Source: Porpolomopsis calyptriformis
Taxonomy: Eukaryota; Basidiomycota; Agaricomycetes; Agaricales; Hygrophoraceae
Direction: 5' to 3'
Assembly (NCBI GenBank): GCA_951640195.1
Contig: OX621163.1
Coordinates: 3,658,001-3,722,000, forward strand
DNA: 64,000 bases
The notes below the pieces were generated by a model. That model was not told the DNA's origin and searched no databases. It saw only the letters and a list, made by a program, of their open reading frames with translations. Shown in pieces: positions 11,835-22,925 of this stretch. A program made the translations under genes and the position numbers. Positions within the stretch are counted from its first letter, which is position 1; every line of letters begins with the position of its first letter.

Positions 11835-12895
11835 GTGTTATGTATTGGTCAGCCACATTGGTCTACGATGCCTATCTCGCCCATAATGCTAGCATATATT
11901 CTGAATTTCATGGAGAAAAACTACCCATCATTGGTTGCCGACGTTCCTACACCTTCTCATGAATTCTTGGATCTGATAGCCTCAGCATGGGCGCTATCAA
12001 CATGTCATACTTACAATGGCAGTATTCGATGGTTCATATCCTTCTGCAAGTTAAATAGTTGCCCCCTATCATTTTCAGAGTCAACAGTAGAAACTACAAT
12101 CTGTCGTTTCATTGCATTGTTAGTGGGAAAATGCTCAGGATCATATATTCACAATAAACTGGTGGCCATCTGTGCTTTCCACATTCTGTACAACCTCAAC
12201 TTCCCCTATTCCATCCATATCCAATATCTTCTCAAAGCAGGGGATAAGCTTACACCGGCATCTTCCCATCAGATACTGCATAACCCAGTAACAATCAAGA
12301 TGTTAAAGTGGGTCTCGGAATCTCTAGATAAATCCATACCTTTGGATGCTTGCTGCTTTGCAGTGGCCTGTTGCACATTCTGGGGGCAAGCTCATCTCAG
12401 GGAGCTAATCCCTTCACATTCATTTGAGAAACACACGCCATTACCTAGTCTAACAGATTTATAACCTGCATTGACTGCAGCAGGGTCATGGGTGCTTCAC
12501 CTCCCTTGGTCAAAGACAAGTTCAGTGGGAGGTGTATTAATGTTTTTGACACAGCAAAATCATTCTTTGGATCCTATCGGAGTATTAGAGAATCATATCT
12601 TGATCAATCTACCCTCAGTGGGACTGCTATTCTCTTACCGCGTTGATGGAGAGCTTGTGGTTCTCGCAAAATCTAGGTTCCTGTGTTGTATAAAATCTCA
12701 CCTTGAAAATGGGAACTTCCCTCATGTTTCAGGACACAGTTTTCATATCGGAGGCACTACGGAATTGTTATTGAATAAAGTGGATCCTCAGGTGGTTCAG
12801 GTAATAGGCTGCTAGTCTTCCAATGCATTCTTGAGATACTGGAGATTGGTAGACATCTTAGGACCACTACATACAGAATTATTACCTGTATCTTA
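11835..12895 (+). pseudogene. DIRS tyrosine recombinase
   Basis: This is the integrase of the DIRS element. The N-terminal SAM-like domain reads AWALSTCHTYNGSIRWFISFC. The catalytic domain reads CCTFWGQAHLRELIP and GHSFHIGGTTELLLNKVDPQ, then QVIGC-stop-SSNAFLRYWR. In the HxxR box the Arg is His (GHSFHIGG against the expected H-x-x-R), and the GRW box is GC-stop. The final Tyr-containing RYWR is present. Stops lie at 12462-12464 and about 12814. Inactive. Confidence 0.75.
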
Positions 12896-13123
12896 GCTAG
12901 TTGGTGATTCTGTTTCAGTGATGGTTCTTGTGGGTGTGTGCGCAGCACAAGGCTTCAGCACAGGGTCTGTCTTTTGGGCATCTTTCCTCTGCACTGTGTC
13001 TAACACACACCCAGCAACTGGTCTAACTGGTGCTCCCCCATCTCGGGATAGGTGATCAAGCATGGAATTTCTAGTCTAGATACATCATACCTCTGCGCAC
13101 ACGCACTGGCACAAGTGTTGTCC

Positions 13124-13297
13124 ACCAAGCAAGTCTTTGAGGTTTGGACTGATCATGCTAACCTCCACTACTTCAAAAAGCTGCAGAAGCTTAATAGATA
13201 TCAAGCTTGTTGGCTCACGGAGTTGCAGGACTTCCATTTCACCCTTCATCAGGTTGCTGGTAAAGCTAACTTGAAGGCTGACATCCTGGTGAGATGA
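13124..13297 (+). pseudogene. E1 RNase H, C-terminal part
   Basis: The frame reads VFEVWTDHANLHYFKK and ends FTLHQVAGKANLKADILVR, the standard Gypsy RNase H end. It continues the half at 8108 once the DIRS element is removed. The conserved final S-R is VR here. Confidence 0.85.
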
Positions 13298-14862
13298 CCA
13301 GGTTTTGAAAGGGGGGTGGATGACAACAATGACACAATTCTCTTGCCTAACTCTCTTTTTTCTGCCTCATCTCATCCCATTATAGACCTCTGACCAGTTC
13401 AATTTGACATCAAACCTGATCACTTTCATTCACGCATCAAGGACTCCTACTGGAATAGAGAAGATTCCATCACACTCTCTCAAAGAAAACAAGAAAATGA
13501 TTGGAAGACCCAAGACGATGGTATCCTCACCCTCAATGATCAGATTTACATCTCAGTCGACAAACCCCTTTGCGGCGAAATTATCTCTTGATATCATGAC
13601 AACCCCTTGTCAGGACATTACAGCCCCTTCAAGACTGCTAAAACTCTTTGTCGTGATTACTGGTGGCCAACTATCCATTGAGATGTGAAACAATACATCT
13701 CCAGTTGTGAGACTTGTCAATGTACCAAGGCATCTCATCTGCCTATGAAGACTCCACTCCACCCTTTTGATCCCCTGGCCTGCCCATGGGATACAATCAC
13801 TGTCGACCTCATAGGACCCATTCCTGAGTGTCAGGGCTACAACGCTGTCCTGACTATCGTCGACGCATTCTCAAAAGCAGTTAAGTTTGAGCCCATGCAC
13901 ATTGAACTTAACTCTGAAGGTTTCACTAAGATCATTTGGGACCATGTCATTTGAGATCACGGAGTCCCCTGATGAATCATTCACGATCGCAACCCGCAAT
14001 TCATATTGAAGTATATGACTGATCTCTTCCACCTTTTAGGCACAACTTAGAACATTTCCACTGCCTATCACCTACAGACCAATGGCCAATCTGAATGGAT
14101 GAATCAAACACTTGAACAATATCTACAAGTCTTCATCAATCACCATCAGGATAACTGGAAGGAATGGTTAGCACTGGCTGAATTTTCATATAACAATTCT
14201 GTCCATGCCGCCACTACCCTAACTCCTTTCTATGTCAACTATGGCCAATACCCCTGGTCAGGAAATGATACTCAAAGAGAAGTCCAAAATGAATCCGCCA
14301 CTCAATTTGCCGAATGAATGAAACATGTCTGTTAAGAGACTGAATCTGCCCTTGGACAGTCTAACAAGAAAATGAAGACTAGTCACGACAAATGATCCTG
14401 TTCTGTTCATGAGTACTCTCCTGGAGATAAAGTCTGGCTTGCTGCCACAAATATCAAGACCAACCATGCTATGAAGAAGCTCGACAACAAACACTTCAGA
14501 CCCTTCAAGGTTATTGAGAAGATTGGTTATTCAGCTTACCGACTCAAACTCCCCCATGACTGGATGGGTCTGCACCCAGTCTTTAATAAATCTTACCTAT
14601 CCCCCTACCATCATTCTTCTTTTCCAAACTAAAAAGCTCCTCCCCCCCCTCCTCCTCTCCAATTGGATGATGAAACTGAGTATGTCAGTGAGAAAATCCT
14701 GGATTCTTGGATCCACTGAAAACAGCTCCAATACCTGGTACATTGGGAAGGCTACACTAATGAGGAAAACACTTGGCAGTCCGCATCCAATGTCGCGCAT
14801 GCTTAAGAATTGGTTGACGAGTTCCATGCTCTGAACCTGAAATGACTAGCTCTGAGACTTCA
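13298..14862 (+). pseudogene. E1 integrase with chromodomain
   Basis: The zinc-binding part reads YHDNPLSGHYSPFKTAK and SSCETCQC. The catalytic core has TVDLIGPIPECQG (first Asp), HDRNPQF (second Asp) and [14 protein letters not shown] (Glu). A GPY/SH3-like segment follows (LDNKHFRPFKVIEKIGYSAY), then a chromodomain (EYVSEKILDSW, LQYLVHWEGYTNEENTW) at about 14680-14835. At least nine in-frame stops, many TGA, inactivate it. Chromodomains of this kind direct insertion to heterochromatin. Confidence 0.88.
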
Positions 14863-15310
14863 GATCCGCATCATCTATATGGATGATTTCTTTGGCATCA
14901 ATGATCACCTCTATGATCCAGTCACTGACTCATACAGTGAAGGTTACAGACCACTAATGATATCTGACAACATCGACATCATCATCCCACTCACGCCGAT
15001 TGAAGTCGATCATATTCTGGATTCCGATTTCAATGCCTCTATCTTTCTCCCTCAGCTTCCCTCCCATGTATGATGAGTTTGGATTTATGAAGAAGGTCTA
15101 GTCAATGCCATCACCCTCATTGCACGATTGGATGATTGTGGCCAAGTACACCATATGTACCAGCTCACTCTTCCCCTCTCGGCCCTGGACATTCAATGAT
15201 GTTACAGTCATTATCTCCCCGTCATCCCCTGTTATGCCCCCTGCTGGCTTCTACAAGACTGCTCAAGACATCTCCAACACCTACGTTAACCTTGTGCAGA
15301 CGCGATTCTG
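14863..15310 (+). pseudogene. E1 extra 3' ORF (family E accessory)
   Basis: Downstream of the chromodomain, 14879-15073 encodes NDHLYDPVTDSYSEGYRPL followed by IVPL-type text and LPQLPSHV. The same layout (YDPVT, SNDN, IVPLSP, VD, LD, ALLPILPP) is found in E2 on the minus strand at 56041-56298, so the region is conserved as protein. Function unknown. It may be the end of the pol polyprotein rather than a separate gene. Confidence 0.5.
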
Positions 15311-15322
15311 AAGGGAGAGTGA
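15310..15322 (+). other. E1 polypurine tract
   Basis: GAAGGGAGAGTGA lies directly before the 3' LTR, the position of the plus-strand primer. Confidence 0.75.
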
Positions 15323-15667
15323 TGTTACAATGGATCCATATTTTTGTTTTTATCTTATCACGACCTTTCTAATCTTATCTTATCCCCCCACCACCTTCCT
15401 TTGTCATTCGTTACCTTGTAGATTAGAGGGGTTTTCACCATTGGTTGGTGATGACACCATCTGCAGTTGCGCAGTAGCTGAGTTAGCTGTTCCATGGATT
15501 GCAGTTGAGTCATACTATTCAAACTCAGATTAGATAAGTAGCATAGTCAGAGTTTGTACTCCTTAGTTTTGATCTCAACAAAGACACCCCCCCTTAGCTT
15601 CTAGCTGAGATCTTGGTTCTTTCTGTTGAGCACCCTAAGCCAACCGGGAGACCCCTGCACCTTAACA
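15323..15667 (+). repeat. E1 3' LTR
   Basis: It starts TGTTACAATGG and ends CACCTTAACA, 345 bp, paired with 3508-3852. CAAAG follows as the right target duplication. Confidence 0.93.
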
Positions 15668-16715
15668 CAAAGTCCTTTTCCTTTTTCCTAAGCATTGCCT
15701 GAAAAAAGCCAAGTTATTATAGATTCTATGAACTGTTAGAGAAACTGACCATCACGTCGCAGTCCAGTTGAATGTAAGATGATCTGTCTACTTCAACTAT
15801 TGCCTTTTTAATGACAATAGCTATAGTCTCCTGTTCTCAGAGAGCAGCATCAGCTGAGCATAAAGGCAAATGGAAAACCTACCTTTTGTTCATCTGATAG
15901 GGACCACTTGTTGTTAAGAGCAGCTTTTACATCATTTAGGATTTCAGATATCTCATTATCTTTTTGCAACATATTCTTGATGGTGTTTTCAAGCTGAAAA
16001 ATATAGGCTTGATGCGATAGATAGAGCAGTAGGTGACCATGATCAATATTGCCACCAAACTGTAGAGCTAATTTTGAACCTGAAACACAGGTAACAGGAC
16101 TATGTCACATACCCAGGTCAATCCATGTAGATTGGAGCTTTGGGACTCTGTGAGATGAAGATTTTAGCCAAGGGTGTTAATGAAGCTTGAGGGCTCTGGA
16201 AAGACAGAAATAACTGGCGGTGATGATCGAAATAGATTCCCACTGAAACCATATGAGGAAAAGCTTGAGTTAGGGGTCACTGTTCAAGTTTCCAGAGCTT
16301 CAGCATTGAGTGGTCCAGATGCATCTTCCCCAGGAACTGGTTGGCTGTTAAAGGAAGTAGGTTGAATGTTGTTGATGAAAGACGACATTGGGAAAAATTG
16401 CCTGCACAAGGAAAATATTTGTTGGATGATGACTCTTTAAATAGTTGATCATGTTATCAGCTGATTATTGGCAGTGACATACTTGCATTTGGATTGGAAG
16501 AGCATGGGGTGGAATAAAGTGGTGTTGTCCAAACAAGAAAAAAATTGTAGCAGTTCTTTAGCATGGAGCTCAAATTTATGCTGAGGTACTGACAGGGATC
16601 GAGATGGACAGTCCTGGGATTGAGATTGCTGTTGGCTTCTGTGACTTGAAGGGGCTGAAATATCCAAACAGCTAGTCACTCCCCTCCCTTTATGGCTACA
16701 TATTGAAGGATTCAA
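15668..16715 (-). pseudogene. unidentified multi-exon gene, split by E1
   Basis: A minus-strand gene model with these exons: A, about 16715-16483 (Ser/Gln-rich, ends FHPMLFQSKC); B, 16401-16113 (MSSFINNIQPTSFNSQPVPG, with two stops); C, 16079-15883 (coiled coil, YIFQLENTIKNMLQKDNEI, ends WSLSDEQK); D, 15698-15668 continuing at 3507-3461. Junctions carry GT/AG and the A-B and C-D frames join exactly; B-C does not join without a shift. I do not recognise the protein. It is either a host gene or a fragment carried by an older transposon, now broken by the E1 insertion in its last exon. Confidence 0.5.
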
Positions 16716-16899
16716 TTAAAAGATTATTTGCAGTCAAAAAAATCAATCTCCAATGAAAGAATGATCACCCCAAAGAAACATATTATATTTGGGGACAGAG
16801 AGGATTTATAGACAGGATGAACTGCATGGTAGTACATTTTACTGTATGTGCTTTTGCAATCTAATTTGAAGCAGCTTGGTGTGATCAGCATGGCTCAAC

Positions 16900-17830
16900 T
16901 TGGGACAAAAACCAAGGCATCTAATATACTGGATGTGAGATATGAACTGGCAGTGATAAATAATCTGAATACATGCAGTTTAAAGCTTCCACTGATCCTG
17001 AAGGATGATTGCAAAGTGCAGTGGACTTGCGCAACCATATCAGAGACTAGCTTGGTTGTTGGCACTATAAACTTCTTGAGGAAGTTGACAATGATATCAT
17101 TAAAGCATTTATGACATGTGGGATAACATCTAAATGCATGCTATAAACCACAGAAGTCAGATTCAAGAATGGATGGATGAAGGTACATGCAACTCATAAC
17201 TTTGACCAGGACCTGACTAAGGATCTGGATTAATTCATCATAGACCAATTGACAACTCTTCAAACTTGGTTCCTCAGGTTGCTTGATCTGCTGCTTAACA
17301 ATGACTTTGAAAGCAGTGGTACCAATGGAGAGTGATGGTGTTGAACTCTAGAAGAAATGATATTGCGAGGTTAATCTCTGACAGGCACTTTCATCAGTTA
17401 ATGAGGGTTAGTGTGAGGACATTTAGGGAGTATACATGCAGGTTGATGGGTTGAGGAGAGATTCCAGCATTGCAACTGGTCTTGGCTTCAGTGTCCCAGA
17501 CAATTTCATCTTGAATCTTGTGGAAGTTGTTGAATTTCTCCCCAGGAAGATTATTCATTCACATTGATTGACTTGTCTGTACTCTTTTTAGTTCCATTAA
17601 CAAGTGCTGCGGTGGGTTATCAGGATTGCAAGGGACAATGGAGAAAGCAGGACATACAGGCAGAACTATTTGGTAGAGTAGGCATAGTAGCCAAAGTGCC
17701 TGAAAAAGTGTTACTTTGTTATAGGAACATATACAGGACCAGTTCCACAGGTGGATGTTGTGTGATGATACCCGTACTACAAGGTAAGAAATCTTGCCTG
17801 GTGATCTGTTCATTTAAATAAAGTGAATGC
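16900..17830 (-). pseudogene. dynamin-related GTPase relic
   Basis: The minus strand at 17398-17555 reads NLPGEKFNNFHKIQDEIVWD, then NAGISPQPINLHVYS and VLTLTLIN, the dynamin GTPase region leading to the G3 DLPG box. The following bases, in another frame, read MKVPVRD-stop-PRNI, resembling the KVPVGDQPRDI segment. At 17310-17150 EEPSLKSCQLVYDELIQIL and at 17110-17010 IVNFLKKFIVPTTKLVSDMV match the dynamin middle domain. About 200 residues of the GTPase domain between the two are missing and several stops occur. Dynamins act in membrane fission; this copy cannot. The 5' exons toward 17830 are too eroded to assign. Confidence 0.7.
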
Positions 17831-17885
17831 CTATACACCTTGCATGTGGCAGAAACGCACCTCTAGCACACTACTTTTCCCAGTA

Positions 17886-18634
17886 GCATGCTTCAATCCA
17901 TTTGGCTCGAAGGTGAGGTCTGTCCTCATTTGTTAGGGGCATTTTAGTCCTTTCATTCAGTTGAACAATTTGAGCTACACTCAGTAGCATCTTTTCATTG
18001 GACCTGGTAGGGGTATTATCTTTTATTTTGTTTGTGTTCGTATCTGAACACCTTTTTCTTGAGAACTCCTCAACAAACTCTCTTGGTTTGTTGGTTTCTA
18101 TGATGTCCTGTCTGGACATCTTCCCTGCAGAACCTTTTGGTTCTGCATCTGCTAGTCATTCAGCAGACCTTTGTTCAGTTCATTGCAGTGATTGTCTGTG
18201 CACAATTTGTCATTTTCCTCCCCTTCTTTAAGAGTAGGAGCAGCCACCCTGTGGACTATTATCTGGTTCATGCTAGGCTCTAGCATAATTTCAAATTCCC
18301 TCATGAAACTGATGCCAATTATAGCATTGAATCTATTGATATTTACAAAGTAGTACTTCTTTGCAATACTTTCATACCACATGGGACAGTAAGTACCATA
18401 GTTAATCCATGATCTGCTACCATGGCATCCTAGTTGGATCAGAACAGGGTCCTTCAACTGATATATTTTTAAATTTACAACTCTCGCAAATTCTGGGCTA
18501 ATGGCATCAGAGGTGCTGCCTGTATTGAACATTACAATAGCTATGAGGCTGTTCAATTCCATGCGAGCCACTAAAGGCCTTACTTTTGTACTCAGCTTCA
18601 CTGGGCAGTCCTGCTGTCTGCTGGACTTATGAAC
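17886..18634 (-). pseudogene. C1 aspartic protease
   Basis: The frame 18601-18152 reads IAIVMFNTGSTSDAISPEF: the catalytic Asp of D-T-G-S is Asn. It ends with the conserved IIGISFMREFEIML flap and helix region. The homologous region in the right-hand C element is at 62771-63083. Downstream (18151-17886) the linker to RT is full of stops. Confidence 0.8.
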
Positions 18635-20824
18635 CTATGATTTGGGTTGAGTGTCCTCTTTGAACACTTGTTCATCGTTTATAGACACTATAAATTCACA
18701 AGCAGGGTTACTCATTTCTCTGATTGAACGTATCTGTTCATTGATGATGTTATTGTCATCTTCCTCTTGTGAGTACTCTTCATAATCATATTCTTGGAGG
18801 TGATACTCTTCACCTTGTGATGTATACTGCGATCCTTGTAAAGGATCATCCTCCTCTTCCTCAACTATGATTCTGTAGTTGTTTTGAGGCTCGTCTGCCT
18901 CTTGGTCATTCTTGTCAATAGCATCTTCTGCTACCATTTTGAATGCATCCTCCCCCTCTTAGATAGCTGCCATTTAGGGCTTCCCAAAATTGGGACATTT
19001 CAGATCAGTTGCATAGTGGCCAAACTTGCTACACACCTAGCATTTCACACTAGACGATCCTGTCTGGGTTCAATTATGTGTCAGCACCTGCAGCATCGGT
19101 CTACTTCCAGAACCACTTGGTCAATTTGGTGGTGGTCTGTAAAGCTGACAGTTGTCAGTCAGTCTATATAGTCTGTATGGACCTCATTTGTTAGTGTACT
19201 TATTGTACGCTGGCTTTGAATACAATGGCATTTCTTTATTTGTCATCTGAATTGTTGGCGGCTGCATATTCACAGTTGCCATTGGCTGACTGGTTACTCC
19301 AGATGTTGCCTTGCATTGCTCATCATAGCAATACTTTATCCAAATGCTCTCTTCAATGTGTCGAGCCACTTTGAGAATTATATCAAGTCACAATGTTTCA
19401 GCAGTAATACCTTTCTAGACAACTACATCAGTTATCCATGCAGGTAGACCCAATAATAATTGGGTTTTAAACATATATGAGTCAGGCTCATGTATCATAC
19501 ATCCTGCGTACCTCTTGAGGTCATAGACAAATCCTGAGACACCACCTTCCATGGTGTACTTTCTCAAATAGATTTTCATACTAGTATCCTGTATGGATGC
19601 TTCATGAATAAACTGGTTGTACAGTCTGGTTATGACCTCTTTGAATGTCCATCAGCCTTTCTGCCTAGACATGCTGTCAATATTGTTATTAAACCATTGT
19701 CTTGCTTTGTCTGCAAGATAAATAGCTATTAAAGTGATACACTCTAGCTCCATGTTAGGTCCAGTGTAGTTGGACAATTTCAACCATCTCAAGAATGATT
19801 GAACCCACCCATTGAATTTCTCGATGTCCTCTTCACCGCTATACTCTTTTAGAGTAGGCAGTTTAGGTGATGAGGTTCGGAAACTGGATAGGTTTCCTTT
19901 TAGTGGTTTGCCCACTTGTTCATTAATTAATTTATGATATTTACAATGAATGTCTCTGAGGTAATCAGAGTGTGGATCTTTCCCCTCATATTTATGAGGT
20001 TTACAGCTACAACTTCTGTGTCATGTTGTTGTTTTTGACGTCTGTTTAGATGTTCTTTTACTACCATATCCAGTAGCATCGGAGGGTCGATTTCTCAACT
20101 GATCACTTCCAGTGTCCATCATTTCACTACAATTGGACTTATCAGAAGAAGGCGATCCTTGATCTGGGTCATCTGAATCACTGTCATCTGACTGGTGATA
20201 CTGCCTTCTATCTGATGGTGGCTGGTAGTCTCATTTAGGCTGCTCATTTTGTCATTCTGCCTATAAGTCTATGGTTTCTCCAGAAGCATCAAAGGTGATG
20301 GCTTGGTTGTCCAGGCCAGATCTTCCATTTTCACAGATGTCGCCATTTCTTAACCTTTGGATAGCCACTCTGTCCTTGAGTGTGAATGTGCCCAGTCTCA
20401 AGGCTGCTTCATTTTCTTGTTCAAACAACCTAGTCCAGTTGTTCTTCCTCTTACTTCCATGTCGATGTTTATCAACTCAATCAGCTGCAGCATACTATCT
20501 CTTATAGATGGAACTTGTCTTGTCTTCTTGTCAAGGATGGTGAAGCTCAGCTTCTGCTTGTTGCAGAAGTTTGTCTTCTTCATCCCTATCTGGATAAATG
20601 GTTGTATCCATCTTATTTCGATGGGTGTTGTCGCTATTCTTATGCACCATAACCTTATTAAGGTCATTGGCTAGCTTCATGAATTCCTCATGATTAATTC
20701 TATCTGTTCTCATCTGAACAAGTAGATTGACCTGGTTAACTACATTGGAGAGTGTCTCACTTGATGCCTTGCAATTCTGCAGGTGCTTTTCTTGTTGTCT
20801 CTTACTATGTGTAATAGTCAACAT
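18635..20824 (-). pseudogene. C1 gag
   Basis: The N-terminal coiled-coil-like part begins at 20824 (MLTITHSKRQQEKHL). The capsid core is at 19915-19400 (LPTLKEYSGEEDIEKFNGWV, ADKARQWFNNNID, YNQFIHEAS). The zinc knuckle at about 19035-18990 reads C-stop-VCSKFGHYATDLKC, C-x2-C-x4-H-x5-C with one stop. An acidic region (18937-18640) lies between knuckle and protease. Many stops. Retroviral-type Gag of a Gypsy element, not functional. Confidence 0.8.
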
Positions 20825-21384
20825 CTGACTGGGTGTGGGCGACAGGTCTCATCACTCATCTTGGTTGTCTATTTCATTACAATGTAATAGATTCAACATT
20901 TGATGAATGTATGCTCATTTATTCAGGTTTTATGATGAGGAAGGGTTTCCTGTCCTTGTTTGACCCTCAGTAAGGGTCTGCATTAAAGTATTGAGCATAG
21001 GGTTGATTGTTATGCTTACATGCCAACTTGTTGTTGGCGATGAATCCTCTCTTTCTATGAGTTGGGAGCTGCTATCATCTAAGTTGGCATGATATCTTCA
21101 TTCACTCTAGGGTGAATTTATGGCTATTGCTAGCCATCTTTGGGTGTCACTGAGGTCATGATGTGGTATGCCTAAATCAGCAATGGTGCTTGTCTGCGCT
21201 GTTCCTAGGTTGTTGTTGTTAGGTGGTTTGCCTTATGAGTTGCGTGCTGTTGAGGCCCGCGTGATTCAAGTCTTCATGTGGGTCTTTGTCATTGACAAAG
21301 GCTGTGTTGTCAACAGGGAAGCTTTTTCAATCAAAAGTTGATTTACACAGATATTCCACAATTTCTTGTGAATGTGCAAAAAAG
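20825..21384 (-). other. C1 leader between 5' LTR and gag
   Basis: There is no long open frame. The sequence touching the LTR (CTTTTTTGCACATTC on the minus strand) does not begin with TGG, so the primer-binding site is not evident. Confidence 0.4.
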
Positions 21385-21413
21385 TGTAAGTGTTGGGGAT
21401 AAGTTATCACACT
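21385..21413 (-). repeat. C1 5' LTR, inner 29 bp
   Basis: TGTAAGTGTTGGGG to CACACT is one end of the 195-bp family C LTR. The remaining 166 bp are at 29854-30019. 29 plus 166 equals 195, the exact length of the two intact family C LTRs (46387-46581 and 47007-47201). Confidence 0.85.
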
Positions 21414-21448
21414 AGAAACACTGACTTCGTCACCAGCAAACCTTGCTT

Positions 21449-21462
21449 GAAGTCACGACTTC
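21449..21462. repeat. hairpin near the Helitron left end
   Basis: GAAGTC-AC-GACTTC, a 6-bp perfect inverted repeat about 35 bp inside the left boundary, next to a CCTTGCTTG that resembles half of the right-end hairpin. May be a terminal structure; not proven. Confidence 0.35.
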
Positions 21463-21676
21463 AAATGTCAACAAATATTAAAATTATAATACTATAAAAA
21501 GATGAGAGAGAATTGAGACATTGTAACTATGCAATTCTCGACCTCACATTTCGTAGGGAATCTGTGTAACAGATAAGGCTGTTACAGAGCCTACAGAGGC
21601 AGGTGATCAGTGTTGATAGGTGTTTGGCACCTCAGAGCAGTATAGAGGCTGTATTTACCACTATTTACAGTATGTT

Positions 21677-22925
21677 TTAACCCTTTGCCACTGCTTGTAC
21701 CAGAGATACCACACCCAATAGATATTGGTTGTATCCAGTCTGGTCTTGAGCAAGGCAAGAACCAAAACCCTTACAATCTGGCAATACAAATCTTCTTTTC
21801 TTTGAGGGTGATTTCAATAGTGAAGGTGAAACGATAGCCCTTGGTGGTCTCAAAATAGAAAGACTTTCGATGTCGGTGTAGAACTGGTATCCTTTGCCAG
21901 TAAAATGGTTACAGGACAATGTTACACATGCTAGAACTAACATGCCTGCCAAGCACTTTTCATATTCTGCAGGCAGTATTGGATTTCTGTTCATCATCAT
22001 CACTGGTAAAGGGGAGAAATCAAAAAAACCATCTTCTTTCAAGCATGTGAGGGCTTCAGTTCCTTTTTGAAACTTGCAAGGCATATTTTCAATCGTAAAA
22101 GCTGGACCAAGATTGGAACCTTTTTTTTGGTTTATAAATAATGAAAGTCAACAAGGAATACAAGAAATTGACTAGGACTCACTGTTGTGACTCACAACTA
22201 TTCTATCATCCTCGTCTACTTGTTTGTTGGTTGAGGTACCATCTTCTGAGCTATCCTGGGTCTTTGGCTTATAGTAGATACATGAAACAATCATATAAGA
22301 CAAAGTAAGTTTAATAAAAATTATAACATACCTCAAAAATAGCATGTCACATTCGGATTTCATCATTTTGTATTATGCTAAGTCCTATTTTTGAGTTGTT
22401 CTTTTTTGCAGCCATCATTAATTTGTTGAGATTATTGAGGGAAGCTTTCCAATCAGCTGCGTAAATGGCATGGCTAGGTACGCGCAAATTCCCTTGCACT
22501 TTTGCTTTCTCAAAAGGGGAACTTTTTGCCCAGGAATTGTTCAGTCCATGTTCACCATTACAACCTGCACACGCATACAACCAAAAGTTGTTTGGACTGA
22601 TCTCTCCTACACATTCAAGTATTGTGGGGTCATATCAATCATCATCTGTTTGTTGTTTCTGAACAAGCTTTTGTTAGCATCCCGAATCCACCCATTCGAT
22701 GTATTGGCTGAGATTCAAATTACCAAGGAAATATTTGTTTTTGGACAACTCTGATGCAATTTGTTTAAGATGAGAATCATCATGGACAGGGAAGGAAGGT
22801 GACTGTTGGTCTCTGTTTTCCAGGGAAACAGGTGTGGATGTGGGTGATGAGGATGCTGTCATACTTGTTTCCTGGGATACACAAGTCTTTAAAGCTGAAG
22901 CTGAAGAACCACAAGTTTGTGTCAT
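21677..22925 (-). pseudogene. Helitron-borne accessory gene, unknown function
   Basis: Three open segments on the minus strand fit one multi-exon gene: 22925-22674 (Ser/Thr-rich start MTQTCGSSAS, then KNKYFLGNLNLSQYIEWVD), 22580-22347 (ACAGCNGEHGLNNSW, then VPSHAIYAADWKASLNNLN) and 22084-21677 (CKFQKGTEALTCLKEDGFF, ending near AVAKG). Conserved-looking hydrophobic and aromatic residues and Cys pairs suggest a folded protein, but I cannot name a family. It is divergent from the Rep gene that starts near 23569. It could be a captured host gene or a regular Helitron component. Confidence 0.45.

Larger units (their letters stand above)
8117..13123 (+). mobile_element. DIRS-type (tyrosine recombinase) retroelement nested in E1
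   Basis: This 5-kb insert interrupts the E1 RNase H. It carries a zinc-finger gag-like region, an RT of the DIRS type, RNase H and a tyrosine recombinase, all in plus orientation, which is the DIRS/Ngaro layout. Both junctions carry ACCAAGCA (8109-8116 and 13124-13131). I could not find the split direct or inverted terminal repeats expected of the class by eye, so exact termini are approximate. Confidence 0.8.
3508..15667 (+). mobile_element. E1: full-length family E Gypsy chromovirus, dead
   Basis: Two 345-bp LTRs flank gag, protease, RT/RNase H, integrase with chromodomain, and an extra 3' ORF, in the normal Gypsy order. The flanks TAAAG and CAAAG look like a 5-bp target duplication with one C-to-T change. 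A DIRS-type element is nested in the RNase H region (8117-13123). Numerous stops and a destroyed RT active site show it is inactive. Confidence 0.9.
17886..21384 (-). mobile_element. C1: 5' part of a family C Gypsy chromovirus
   Basis: On the minus strand this holds leader, gag and protease, and stops at AGCATGCTTCAATCC (about 17886), where the other copy (62478) continues into reverse transcriptase. Its 5' LTR lies at 30019-29854 and 21413-21385, split by the Helitron. It is heavily CpG-depleted. Confidence 0.85.

Noticed and set aside
11835..12895. Crypton-type DNA transposon
   Set aside because: The tyrosine recombinase follows a DIRS-type RT and RNase H on the same strand, so it belongs to a retroelement.
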